NCBI GenBank assembly: GCA_033026295.1
Contig: CM065172.1
Location: forward strand, 14,193,165 to 14,257,164
DNA: 64,000 nucleotides
Direction of reading: 5' to 3'
From: Channa striata
Taxonomy: Eukaryota; Chordata; Actinopteri; Anabantiformes; Channidae
A program made the translations under genes and the position numbers. The notes beneath the pieces were generated by a model. The model had not been told where the DNA came from. It worked only from the letters and a program-made list of their open reading frames with translations, and made no database searches. This document shows positions 24,446 through 37,100 of this stretch, one piece after another (within the stretch, counting starts at the first letter, position 1; every line of letters begins with the position of its first letter).

Positions 24446-27400
24446 TTCTTGACAGAGAAGCATTTGCTTGAAAATAACAGCACTGATTAATAATAAATAA
24501 AATGGATAGATGCTAAATTGTTTTCTGTAGAAGTTGCTCTGCTTCTTCTTCATATTCTTGAATACAGTGCGGTATCGGTTTGCGTTCTTTGATGTGCACT
24601 TCACCAGTCAAAAGAAAAACTGGAATAATCACATCAGTGCAGACATGTTGGCAGTGAATTTGCAAACCAGCACTCCCCAGCTCTGTGGGGTTGGGTTATG
24701 CTCTGTCTGGTTGATCCTCCTCTGAATGCAAATTAGTAATTGGAGCAAATGAGACAGAGAAAAAGTGAAAGAGAGCTCATACACAATTCTCCACTGACTG
24801 CCCCAGGAGATTCTGGGAGTTGGAGGCACTTGAGTCGGTCGACTGTAGTTCTTTAGTTAAATTGAGCTCCAGCTGAATTCCCGGTGGAGTAGCCTGAAAC
24901 TGCAGCCGGCCTGACTGGCAGCTCACAATCAGTGCCCACTGTCACTTCAAGCCCACAGTATAATATTGCAAAGTCCACCACAGCTTTCACTGCAGTAGTG
25001 AGACATTATTCATAGGTCATCAGCCTTCTAACACCTAATAGTGTTGACGTGAAGATGGACTTTGACTAAAATCTTCCCTGACAGTGTGTCTGAATACGTG
25101 AGAGATGGTAAGAGAGAGGGCGGGGGTGGTGGAGAGATGGTGTTTAACAGCTTTAGAGACCTTTTTACTGAGAGACGAGGTGGAAGAGCAGGCAGAGTGA
25201 GTTCAGATGCTTTGCTTATTGCTGGGGTGTGCAGTTTGATGTACTATGCAGAGTATAGATTTTCATTATCCGTATGAAAATCTATGTATCTTAGTAACCT
25301 TTATTCAGAACAGTCAAATACAGCATTTTATTAAAAAATATTCAGAGAAAGACTAATAATACAGTGCTTGTCTGACACAAGCACCTATTTGGAAGAATGA
25401 AACTTTTATTCCATATTTATTTTTGACTGAAATTCACTCTGCAGTTGATGAAGTATATCACATGCAAATCTAATGCGAATCACATTTCTTAGAACAGCTG
25501 GAAGACAATTTGTCCATCGCTGTGTTAGTTTGCATGTTATAAACAATTAAAAAAGCTAATTAGCAGATGATACAAAACAATAGTTAATTGTCACAACTTG
25601 AGCATTGGAGGCTATCTAGTAAATATTAAATAGGGTTAATATTTTAAACATTACTAAACAACAATGACTGATCAGAGTTCTCATGCTGAGCATTGTCCAA
25701 CACAACATTAAAACCATGTGTAATGTGATGTAATGCCAGTGTGCTCAGCTAGAACAAAAGGATGGAGGTAACCTTTCTCTTTTAAAACGGGAAGGATTAG
25801 TCGGAGGCCTGTTCAGTCCTGAAAACAGCTCCCACTGTGCACACTTCATTTTTCCTCCACACCGTTCAAATATATAAAAGTGTGAGAATCTTTAGTGCGA
25901 TTTTAGAGAAGGCAAAGAGTGTTTAATATCCAGTTTCATACCTATGTGCATTTCAATAGCCCTTCAGCAAACGAGACAATCTTCGTTTTCTTTTCTCGAA
26001 TTCTTGCACATAAGGACTTTTTTGTCTCTGCATTGAATTTGGTAAAGTTTGCCAAAGCGTTTGTTCCTGCATCACTAGACTTTTCTTTTACCCCTGACTG
26101 TGAGTGGAAAGCTCAGTGTAAAAAGCCTGGTTAACCTAAGTCAGGGCCTTGGGGGATACTAGAGTGCTGTATACTACATGTCAGAGGTTTAATGATGGCT
26201 CACAGTCAACTCCGGCTCAATTCAGTCTTCGCAGTTTGAACGTGTATAAAGTGTGTGTGCACGTGGGTTCACGTGTGTGATGGATGCGTGTGTGTGTGTG
26301 ATTATACGTCTGGATCTGCCTCTGTGTGTGTTTCTGGGATCAAGGGTTAACTACATAGGGCATGGTGTCAAAGGCAGGTCTTTGGTGGGTGAAAACACTG
26401 CTGGCTCCACTCAGCAGTTACCATGGAGACAGCATTGCTAATTCCTGACTGTTCCTCAACAGCTCTGCCAATGTTATCAGTGTTATCTACATTGGCTCAG
26501 TCCCTTTTGCAAATTTCCGTTCAAGTGAAGACTTTTTAAAAATTAAGTTACTAGCACTCATTTTATTTGTTTTATGTTTATAATTGATATGCATCTTTAA
26601 ACTATGTCAAGGAGTAAGTATCAGTTCAGTTTTAGATCAATTATAAGTATGTAGAAATTTGTGATTTATCAGCAGCTGGTTTTGATGAAATATGTTGTGG
26701 TATATTCATGTAGGCATGAATGACAATAACAACAACACAAGGATTTGCACACATGTCTCTCCCAAAAATTAGGCCAATGAAACGATCAACAAACTTGTTT
26801 TTTGTACCTAAAACAGGGCAAACCACAGAATTAATGAATAGAAAATGTCATCAATTCCTCCAGGAATTCACAATATTGCAATTGGACAATTATTTTAAAA
26901 AATCCACTGTCTTTGTTTTGTGCAACTTGGCAATTTAAAACATCATAAATTATTGCAAAGTGCTTTAATTTTTTTTAGGAAAAGGTACCACATATCAGTC
27001 ATTTTAGGCTGCAGCAATAATAAATCAACAAAAAATTCTTAGAGGGAAACCTACCTGTTAGCTCAGAGAATAAAATCAGCTCATCTCCAGCAATCTGGTC
27101 AATTTCATGAAGCTGTGGATGGTTTTACACTGAAACTGAGTGACTAGACACCTATTTTAAGACAGGACAATTCACACTGTTACTGTGTGCTTAAGGCTGC
27201 TGTTGTCTGGGAATAGGTGACAGATGATAGAGGAGCACACAGCTTTGGATGGAATAAGTATAATATTGTTATCTGGGAATAGGTAAATTTAAGCCTCAGC
27301 TAAAATTTGATATTTTGTCACATATAAAGGATCGGCAATATCCAGGCTGAGAAATAATTTGGATGCTCCTACTCATTGAATACGCATGAGGATGTTTTGT

Positions 27401-27709
27401 GCGCTGTTTTAATTACGGTTGTCTCTTTTAGTGTTTATTTTATAATTTTGCAGTAAAAGATCACACAAAACAAAATTAAACTAAAACCAAGTTGCTTATT
27501 TTTCTTCCTCCTGCGAACTGAAACCACTGAACACCAAACCACTGTCACTTTTTCTTCCTCATAAAGCGCCACTTCTATTTTCAGGATCCTGAGCATTGAA
27601 ACCACTGTGATTTTTAGGATAGCCAGATCGATGGCTTAATTAAAAGCTGCATCATAGGAATTTCTTCGCGTGTTTTCCATTATGAGGGGGTGAGGGTGTA
27701 AAAATATTA

Positions 27710-27833
27710 CCGTATTTTGCTGTTTGTCTTGGGTTTGAATAAAACTGGCGCTTTTTTGTTTGCCAGTCTGCATCTGAGGGCCAGTCTGAGCCGCATCTCT
27801 GCTGCAGTAGCGGCTTATGGTCGAAAAATACGG
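27710..27833. mobile_element. 124-bp MITE with CCGTATTTT terminal inverted repeats and TA target duplication
   Basis: The left end CCGTATTTTGC and the right end GAAAAATACGG are inverted repeats, each bordered by TA (27708-27709 and 27834-27835). The right interior ggcttatggtcgaaaaatac resembles the common vertebrate CCGTATTTTTCGGACTATAAG-type element. Non-autonomous, no coding sequence. Confidence 0.6.
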
Positions 27834-28588
27834 TATACTGAATTCCTCATTTCTAAGTTTCAGCTGAGTTTTTTGAATAATAGTCTTTCATTTGTCTGCC
27901 TGCCAGTCTGATATCAGTTTTTGTATATATCAGGTGTCTGCTATCTTTTGACAACAGAGCAGGATTTTTATGTAAGCAAATGTTACAAATATAAAAACTC
28001 CTCCACATGTCAAAGTGTCCCAGTGCAAGATATTAAGGCCCCAAGTTGCCATTTGGCTATAAGTGCTTGTGTTGTTCATTTCTCTCTACCCGTGGAGCTA
28101 ACATTGTGTATAGACTCTTTTATTATAATTAATTAATCATAGCTACTACCTGTCTTAAAGTGATGCAGGGTTAAAAACAAAAGCTATTTGCCATGTGTCC
28201 CACATAATACCCTTTAGCAGTTAGAATTTAATGCAGGGACACACAACGGCTGTTAAGCCAATTGCAAATTTGAATTAGTCTGTGATTGATTGGATCAAGT
28301 GGACTTGAGTCTGTTCCAGTCTGAATCAGTTGGTTTTGGGTTCTGTGTAAAGATCCTCAGTCGTCAAGATCCAGAAACATTTGTTGAAACCTGTTTGATA
28401 TTTGTTACTCACATCAGTGACTGATGATGATCAGTCATGTATTTACCCATTGTTAAATGAATATTATGAATGAATATTTCCAGCTAACCCCACTGTATCG
28501 GTGTCATCCAGTCTTCTTCTTCCATGATCTCAGCTGTAAGCTTGTTCCCAGTGAACCCTCCGATTGTGTGTGTGGATGTGAGATTGTG

Positions 28589-28607
28589 TTTTTTTTTTTT
28601 TTTTTTT
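28589..28607. repeat. Poly(T) tract of about 19 bases
   Basis: An uninterrupted T run; could be the reversed tail of a degraded retroposon, but no element body was recognised. Confidence 0.9.
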
Positions 28608-31266
28608 GGCTCAGCTTGGCTGATCACAGAACACGACAATCTTTTGCAGACCTTTTGTTGTGACCAAAAATGCCGGAATTCATGACAGCCATGTTTTTTT
28701 GTGATGATCTAAATTGCAGGTGCAGCGAGAATTCACTGTGGATTGTTGTTGTGGTCGCGATTTTGCAAATTCCTGGAGGGATTGCTAAGCTCGCCTACAG
28801 TATGAGGACACAAAGCATAAACTGTACTAACATGCAAGTTGCACACACATGGCATTCAAAAAGTTTCAAAGTTAAGTTTTTTATGAACATTGACATTTTA
28901 AATCTAAGCGAGAGTAAGGGCACAGCTCATACTTTAGATTTTTTTCCCCTCTGTTACCGAAGTACTGACATTGCTACAATTGCTAGACAAGAAACTCATT
29001 AAAAGTGGACAGTAGAAGTAGCAATCTTTTAAATTGAGCAGACTGGAGACGTTATCAAAACCACCAAATATTTTCTTATCTAAATTGAAGCACTCAAAGC
29101 TCAGCCAGACATGCTTTTAGATATTAGAACTGTGAAATGACAAACTCAGGACCTTTCATCTGATATTTAATTTGATTTTCAAGTTTTTTCCTCAGATCTT
29201 TCATTTCTATCAAAGGAAAAGAACAGAATAAAAGTGATAATTCAGATGCTTTCAGGACACATAACATCTCCTCTGCTGAGAAAATAGGATATTTGAATGG
29301 CCCTGCAGACTCTACGTTGTTTGTACGATTTCCTTGTCAGATCACATTGAATTGCTAATCTTAAAGTGTCAAGCATTTTTATGGTGTGGAATTGCAAAAT
29401 TTTAATCATTTAATAAACTGATTAGAGCAAGCAGTTTCTTGCCTATGCACATACTGTATCTCAATGACGGATCAAAAGACAGTAATAGTCATCATACACT
29501 TCGTAAGTACATTATCTACTACTTTATTACTCAGGCAGCACGGTCAGATCATCCAAGTCCTTCACTTTGAGTTACCACCAGAAACCTCTGTGCCCCCCTT
29601 TACTTTACCCATTAGAAAAACTGGCACTGAGCATAATATAAGGAGTAATTACTGTACTACTGGAGTGTTGGAACTGATTAGTAGTACAAATATAATTCAC
29701 ATGAGATGCACATTTCAACTTGGTTCTGGCTGTTCTTCACTTGTGTCCGGTGTCATCAGTTTTTTGAGTGTACCATCATACTCTCTTAGCTTTTATCATG
29801 TTAGAATGCAACACAGTGGCTTATAAGCCAGAAACAGAAAGTACAGCCGAGGCTGATGCTGCTGCTTCTGCAGATTTTTGGTTTCAAACCAAAAAACTTA
29901 GAAGATAGAGCTAAATGAAAAGAACTATATTAATGTAAGGCATTTGAAGGAGAGTTGCCTTTAGATTTATTAAAATTCAGGCTGTTTCACTTTCACTATA
30001 GTAAAAGAGGAGCAGTGTGGTCAAAAGACCCGACTAATGGGCGCAAAGGAGTGTGTGGCTGGATGTATGTATCAGCTTTGCAGCGGTTTCTCCAGGTCCA
30101 AATATCTGTTAAACTCTCTGGGGCCCTACAGTCACGTCGACAAACACGCACACAATGATTACACTACGACAGCCGACAAACAATTCTATTTGCTTTCCCC
30201 CAGACGCAGCTTCCTTTTTGCAGCTTTAAGGGGGGCTGGGGGATTATTTCCTCTATTTCCAGGGAAATGGATTTTATATCAGTTGTGTGTTTGTAAATCA
30301 GTCCTCCATTTCCAAGAAAGCAGGGGGTATTACTCTTATCTCCTTCACTGTATTTGTAAAAGCACAACAATATAGGTTACAATTCCTCAGATTTCCTACC
30401 AGCTGTTCTTGGGAACATACTTTTCCTGTTACAACTGGTTTATCTTAAATGCAACAAATCAATTATAGTGCAGAGGTAGAAAAATAAAGGAACAGGTTTC
30501 CTGCCATTTTATATATTTTTTTATCTTATAGCCTGATCTTTCATGACTGATTCTATTATCACTTTTTTTGAACTCAATCCCCAAACATAAAATTATTAAA
30601 TACAGTATGTCATTTACATTTAGATAGATAAATTACAGGAGGAAAGTCAGAATCTATAGGCTATGCTTGTAGAGTTAAGTTGATTATTTGGCTTCTTTTA
30701 ATGAGCACTGTTGGAAATGCTGATGCCAATTTAGTGAGTTGCACGTTTAACAGACCGTGAAGTGCTTAAACACTGCTCATCGGGAATCCTACAGATCCAC
30801 ACCTACTGCAACACATTAAAGTTGGACCCCCGGAAGATATCAGATACTTTGTAGACAAGAGGGGAGAAGGAAATGCAGAGAGAGCGAATGCAGATGAAAA
30901 TCGATGACAATGACGGAGACTAAGGTAGTCTGATTGAAATCTGCAGGGCTTAAGTCATTTATGAGATCTGCAAAACCAAATGTGATTACCCATACCTCCC
31001 TGGACCTCCCTCTCCACCCACCCCCTCTCCGTCTCTCTTTTCATTCTTCACTGGATCTGTCACTCAGCCCTGAAATATTCATGCGTGGCTCTGAAAAATG
31101 AATGTTTCTGCTGAAAGGAGCAGAAGTTGAAGAGAGAGAAGTTAGTCGTTTGGATAGATACCCTCTCATAATGAAAGTGACAGAGGGCTTTGAGTCAAAC
31201 TGTTGCTTCAGGAAATGTGGGATCACATGATGGCTCGTGGTGCCAAGTGTGTGTGCATTGTTTGGC

Positions 31267-31294
31267 TGTGTGTGTGTGTGTGTGTGTGTGTGTG
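31267..31294. repeat. (GT)14 microsatellite
   Basis: An uninterrupted GT array. Confidence 0.97.
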
Positions 31295-31615
31295 CTTGCT
31301 TTTGATGATCACGAGAGAAAATAAAGATACCGAAACCATTTTAGGTAAAGGAGGCAAACAGAATTACAGCTGATAGAGAGAGTCACAGCCTTATCCCAGG
31401 AGAGCGTGTGACTGAATGAAGGATCTGACAATCTGCTCAATCCGCATTACTCCTACATAAATAATAGAGAAACGACTTCTCCCATATTTGACCTCAGGGT
31501 TTTTTAGGTTGATGAGACTGACGCGTTTAGTGCGCACACAGTAACAACCAGGTGAGGGTGGGTGTGTTGGGATCAATGCACTGTACATAGTGAAATAATG
31601 GACCTTCATCAGATG

Positions 31616-31641
31616 CTCTCTCTCTCTCTCTCTCTCTCTCT
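31616..31641. repeat. (CT)13 microsatellite
   Basis: An uninterrupted CT array. Confidence 0.96.
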
Positions 31642-33029
31642 GATCTTTCTATTTAATTGGCTGCAGAGTTTCTCGGCTCTCAGTCTCCACAAAGTACATT
31701 TCGTATTGATCGTCTTTCCTTGGCTTCACAGGCTCTGCTTCCGATTGTTATCCCATCCACTGCTGGTGTCTCTATCAGTTGGCCTCACACACTTTGTCTC
31801 ACACACCCCCTGAGGAGCACAAACATTTAAACAGTGCCTCTTCATGAGACTTGCATAAAGCCTTGGGAAATTAAATTGGGCAGAATTTGTCACAGTCAAT
31901 CCTATTGGTCTTTCTTAGTCTTTAGTTTTTGTTCATCACTGTGTGGGCAGTTGCATTGGCACGATTTTGTTGCAAAATTAAATCTTAAACGGAAAAAAAA
32001 ATCACATTTTCCTTTTTTTCTGATGAACAAGAGATGTTTGTACACTACATCAGTAGAAGTTTAATTTCAAAGTAGCTAACCCAGCAGGGGATGTTGTAGC
32101 ATTTTGACAAACATCCAAATATGCAGCAAGTAACTTCTGAGAAATTCCAAGATCCAGTTTTTGCAAATACCTTTCACTACTACAGTTAGTTATGACATTG
32201 GCAGTGAATGTGAACTTATATTAACTATTGCGGGAGAGAGGCACCATCTTGTGAGGTACATGTACTGCATGCACTTAGCCCGCTACAGTGGCTACAATGG
32301 GTCACCACTATACATTTTTTCATAAGAATTTGCTTAAATTGTTCAGATTTGAAAAACAAATGTGGAAATGTTTTAGCAGCACTGACCTACTACAGTAATG
32401 CTTTACAGAATCATGACAGACAGTCAGGCTCAAACTCTTCAACAGAATGATACAAACAAAAACGCCAACAAACACATACATTTTACAAAGCATGATGTCA
32501 GCCTCTTATTCATAAAGAGCAACAAGACTGTTCCACGTTATGACATCTGCATCTAATGAAAACAATGCTTGTGCTCAATAATACTTACTTTAACTTTTAA
32601 TGTAAATAAACAACAACCTTATAAGTTCATAGAACTCTTAATGCAATAACACACTTACACTTTTACAATAAAACTACTTGCCCTGTCCCTAAAATATTCT
32701 TTATGTGCATCTTATTTAAAGCATTCAATTTGTTTTAAAGGAAACACTATGCTGACTAGACTACTACGTGTTTTTGAAATGGGGCACTGGGCAAGTCTCA
32801 CAAAACGTGACATTGCATGCATCAGTGAGATGTTCACTGACAACATATTAGTTTTGATTTTGCGGCACAGAATACAGTGACTTTGACATTATTGAACTGG
32901 TAGCACATTACTAAGTTACGCTTCAGGGAGAAAGCACTTACAATCATTTAACCAATCTTTTTGACGTAAACTCTGGTCCCGGGAGTTACAGCTGGAGCTG
33001 CACTTAGCAGCAGGGCTTCCGTACAACAC

Positions 33030-33278
33030 AGCATCAGCGTCAAGTTATGATCTTCAGTGATTCGCCCTCCAAAGTCTGCCAGAAATCTGGAGGTCATCAT
33101 TGACAACCAACTGAGCTCTACTGATAACATCTCCTCTGTCTCCCGGACATGCAGATTTGCCCTCTACAACATCAGAAAGATCACATCCTACCTTTCTGAA
33201 TATGCAACCCAACTCTTTAGTTTTTCTTGCAGTGCCCTGCTAACACGGCTTTGAGCATGCACAATCAAACCCTGCCAG
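33030..33278 (+). mobile_element. L2-type LINE reverse-transcriptase remnant, 5' part of split copy
   Basis: Bases 33070-33222 read SARNLEVIIDNQLSSTDNIS then SVSRTCRFALYNIRKITSYL and SEYATQLF, a classic fish L2-group segment (ARNLGVxxDxxLSxxxNI..TCRxALYNIRxIRPFLTxxATQ). After small frameshifts, the bases up to 33275 still follow the consensus for LLAGLPACAIKP. The copy is broken by the hAT-like insertion that starts next and resumes at 33882. It is a dead pseudogene copy. Confidence 0.8.
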
Positions 33279-33881
33279 TAGGGCTGAACAACATAGCAAT
33301 ATTAAATTCCCCCGAACTCCTCTTTCATGTTGGCTATGCACGTACAAGCATTTACACACACACTCTGCCCTCTCCCTTTTCTTTTCTGCACCCAACACAC
33401 CCATTAGCTGGTATGAAAAACAGACTAGCCCATCGTTCACAATAAGTGTTATGTTCTCTAAAACACAGACAGCGAACTTTGACAATAAACTATGTTAAAT
33501 AATGTTTTGATCCAACTTCATTTGAATTTACACTCTCCCACTGATCTGTCTCTGTCATCTGACCCAAGTACTGTATGTACATGTAACATTAGCAGCAGTT
33601 TTTAATCATTTACTGGCCAAACACTAGAGGTCAGGCCTTTATAAATGCATTTGTGGTGTTAGTTTGCATGGTTGGTTGCTTTAGCACAACACCTGCTCCG
33701 ACCATAAAACCATAATTATTACTCACTTCTTCTGCAGGTGGGATAAGAAGTCTGGAAAACTTTTCTCTTTTTTAATTTGACGTTGAAAAAACATTTTAAT
33801 CAAAGCTTTTTCAACCTTAAAGTTGTGTTTATTTAAATTGGGATATTGATTTGAAAACCGTTAATCGCTCATTCAGCCCTA
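33279..33881. mobile_element. hAT-like DNA element inserted into the LINE
   Basis: The element begins TAGGGCTGAAC and ends with its inverted complement TTCAGCCCTA. TAGGGCTG termini are typical of fish hAT elements. The bordering 8-mers, cctgccag (33271-33278) and ccgctcag (33882-33889), match at five of eight positions, consistent with a decayed 8-bp target duplication. Removing the element rejoins the LINE reading frame at the expected ...AIKPLQ.IQNAAARL junction, which shows that this is an insertion. No intact transposase is present. Confidence 0.65.
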
Positions 33882-34158
33882 CCGCTCAGATGATCCAAAA
33901 TGCTGCAGCAAGGCTCATTTTTACTCAACCGAAAAAGGACAAATCACACGACTGCTCAGATGTCTAAACTGGCTTCCAGTAGTCGTGTGCATCATGTTCA
34001 AAGCTCTGACTCTCACCTAGTGATGATCAACTGAACAGAACCATCCTACTTGATCCCCCTCATCCAATCCCTCCTGCTCAACAGACAGTATCTGCTGCCT
34101 CACCTGTAAGTCACTTTGAATAAAAGCATCTGCTAAATTACTAAATGTAAATGTGAAT
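33882..34158 (+). mobile_element. L2-type LINE remnant, 3' part of split copy with tail
   Basis: Bases 33886-33960 read QMIQNAAARLIFTQPKKD, the continuation of the interrupted LINE (IQNAAARLVFxxPK). Degraded sequence follows, then the 3' tail gtaagtcactttgaataaa, gcatctgctaaattactaaa and tgtaaatg, matching the usual fish L2 tail (TCGCTTTGGATAAAAGCGTCTGCTAAATGACTAAATG). Confidence 0.8.
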
Positions 34159-37100
34159 GCAGTCCGTCCACCCAGCTTCATCTCAAATTCTCTCTGCTGA
34201 CATGGTAACAGTGCTATGCAAAGCATAAACTGAAGCTAGTCTCCTACCATCCAATATCATTCAACTCTAAATTCCCACTGATGTCAGTGATGATGGACCT
34301 ATGCGAAGCTTTGATTTTCCTACAGGTTTCTCAGGCCTGTCAGAGTCACATAATTTGGATCACTAATGAATAATACACCAGTACGACTGTGCACAAAACA
34401 CAGTTGTACCAGCACATAGACTTGTGTACAAACATGCTTACAACATCTGCGCATCTGGAACAAGATGTTGGAATTGATATTCATGCTGTTTCACGCACAT
34501 ACACTGAAACGCACATGTAGTTGTACGGGGTGTCCCACAGGTAGCTAATGCAGAATAACATTGTTTCAAGCACGCTGAGTCATTAATCATGGATGAACTC
34601 CTGCATCACTGACAAAGCAGCCTGATCTCGCAGGGGAGGGTGTGAGCGCACATACACACTCACGTACAGACATACATGGGTGCACAAACACACACACACA
34701 CACACACAGAAGTCTGTGTGGACCTGTGCACGCTCATACACACATGAATTTTATCAACCTAATGTCATAGGAAAGAGCATGCTCTGACTGGCAAACAGGG
34801 AATTAATGCAGAGCAGGGGCTCTTCTCCCCTCTCCTTCCTCCTGTCTCAATCTTCACTTATCTGTCTCTCTCATGTGCTGTCCCTCCCCTCTCGTCTACC
34901 GTGTCCCCCCCCCGTCTTTTGTTTCTTTCTGTGGAAAACAACAAAACAACATCTGCAGGCAGTCTGCAGACAGGCTGGTGAAATGCAGCCAGCAAACTGG
35001 TGGTCTGGGCAACAATTGGGATTTGTATTAGGTAGAGCATGTCTTTTACTTCTACTGTAATAACTGGAAAAAAAAAACAGCTGTTTCTTTATGTACACAT
35101 AATGACACGTATGCACAGACATTCGGTGAGTGAACATTTGATAAGTAAACTAATGGCCTGATGTAGATAAGTGAACAGAAGCTGCACTGCAGCAAAGCAA
35201 ACGTCCACTATGCTTGAGGTGAGCAGATGTGTGTTTATGAGTTCAGGTATGTGCAAAAGAAAAAGGAACCTGTGTCCTGTATGAAGGTAATGTTGTAAAG
35301 GCTGTAGTCCAGTAGGAAACGGTTGGGCAGGACGGGTTGGAGGTGAACTTTTTTTGTGCTGTGTGCATGTTGGCATGGGTAGGAACTTGTACATGTATGC
35401 ACGCATTCATGAATCACAAGTAGCCCTTTGACATCTAAAGCCTCCTTCAGCTGTGTCTTAAACACTTGCATGTCTTTTGGAACACACAATGACATCCTGT
35501 CCCCTTAACGCCCACCTCTGTTCCAGTTCCTTTTCCCTTGGCCCTCTGACTGGCTGCTTTGTACCCTGACAGATATACAGCTCCTGGCTGCACGAAAGGG
35601 CTCTGGGGAAATGAGATACAAATGCCACAATATCTGCTGTATCACGGCCCAAAACCAGTGCTGTAGCCTGTGGTAATAAAACAGCAGCTAGGACGATGAC
35701 ACCACGGTGATTGGGATGAAACAACACAATACATGACAAACCAAGACGATACTTGACAAACAGCGGGATTAGATGCATGACTGCGTCGCTTGCAAATCCT
35801 TCTTTAGCGTGGTACAGTGTATTTACTTCCTCTGGCCTCGAGGCCGCTCGGTAAGTTGTGTCTTGTGGTACAATTAAGGGGTTAAGCTTCAAAGCATTGT
35901 ATGAGTCATTACGAATGCAGGGCATGCCTCCTTTTCACTGCTTGTCATGTAGTGTAAATAGGCTTTTAATCTCTGCTCCAAACATGGAAGACACGCAAAT
36001 GTTCTTACATCATTGTATATCTAACACAGTGTATCTATGTGTCCTTTAATTTGCCTGGCTAATGCAGCACTCTAGCATAGTGATAACGGAGTGTAATCTT
36101 CTTAGGTGTGGCGAAAGCTTAATCAATATTAACATATTCCTCAGCTCCCTCTCCATTGAATAATTGATATCCCCACACAGTCTTGCTGAGAATGAAATAA
36201 GATGTAGGAGTATTAAAATAACTTCCCCGAGATAAAAGAAAATTGATTAAAAAAAGATGGCTGAAAATTAAAGAGAAGGAAAAGGGAGCCTAAGGGACTG
36301 GACTTTGCATACAAATGAAGAAAAGGGGTTGGGGTGGAGAAAAAAGGAACTTTAGGGAAGTTATGAGCCCATTTATCTAACTCCAGTCATTGCACACTTG
36401 GCCGGCTGGGTTTTTACCGAACCAATCAAAGTGGTTAATCTAAGGGATCCACTGTAGCCTCACCAATCCCTGACCTCCATGTAAAACATGTAGTTATTAA
36501 TCAGCGTTTGCCCTTCTGTAATTTCTGTGTGATTACCTTTTCATTTAAACTTGCAGCAGCGGCATCTCAGAGTTCATCTGACAGGCTCCCCCTCTGTTCC
36601 TAACATCGCGGTGTTCGCACACTCTTTAGGTCTAGCGGAGCATGCCTACAGGCTCTGGCCAACCTGGGCAATCATTTTCCAGCAAGAATGATAATTAGAA
36701 TTAATTGAAGCTTTTAAAACATATTTCCACTGGGTCCTCTAATTCAGCTGCTGTATTTAGCTTTAAAGTTATGCCACCTAACCGCAAATTGCTAAATTAC
36801 TTAAAAAATCACATGTGCACTTAAGTCCTTGGCCTGGGGACTATAAGCTCATCTTCCACTGCTGCAGGGACAACACAGAGAACGATTTCTAAAGTAAGTG
36901 CATCCAAGATCAGGATTAAAGAGAAGACAGCATTCGGACCAACTCAGCGCTATCAGATCACTGCTGACACCTCACCCAACACCTCCACGGCTTTATTGCA
37001 TATCACAATTTGAGAGGGGGATGCAGATAGGTGCTTATGAATTTATGTTTGTACTGTACATCATGTGTGATAATGAGTGCATATATACTGTGTGTATATA

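Larger units (their letters stand above)
19081..27707. other. Non-coding DNA with microsatellites, no gene recognised
   Basis: Apart from the tandem duplication, microsatellites and hAT fragment listed separately, I see no exon. The longest frames (150 codons at 19409-19861, overlapping a 120-codon frame in another phase) match nothing known. Confidence 0.55.
27836..33029. other. Non-coding DNA, no gene recognised
   Basis: Open frames reach 120 codons (29464-29826) without domain, motif or credible splice context. Confidence 0.55.

Noticed and set aside
33240..33485. 81-codon minus-strand Cys-containing frame
   Set aside because: It spans the junction between a LINE remnant and a hAT-like element.
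35458..35925. 155-codon minus-strand open frame
   Set aside because: No recognisable domain, no neighbouring exons in phase, and length within chance for a 64-kb window.
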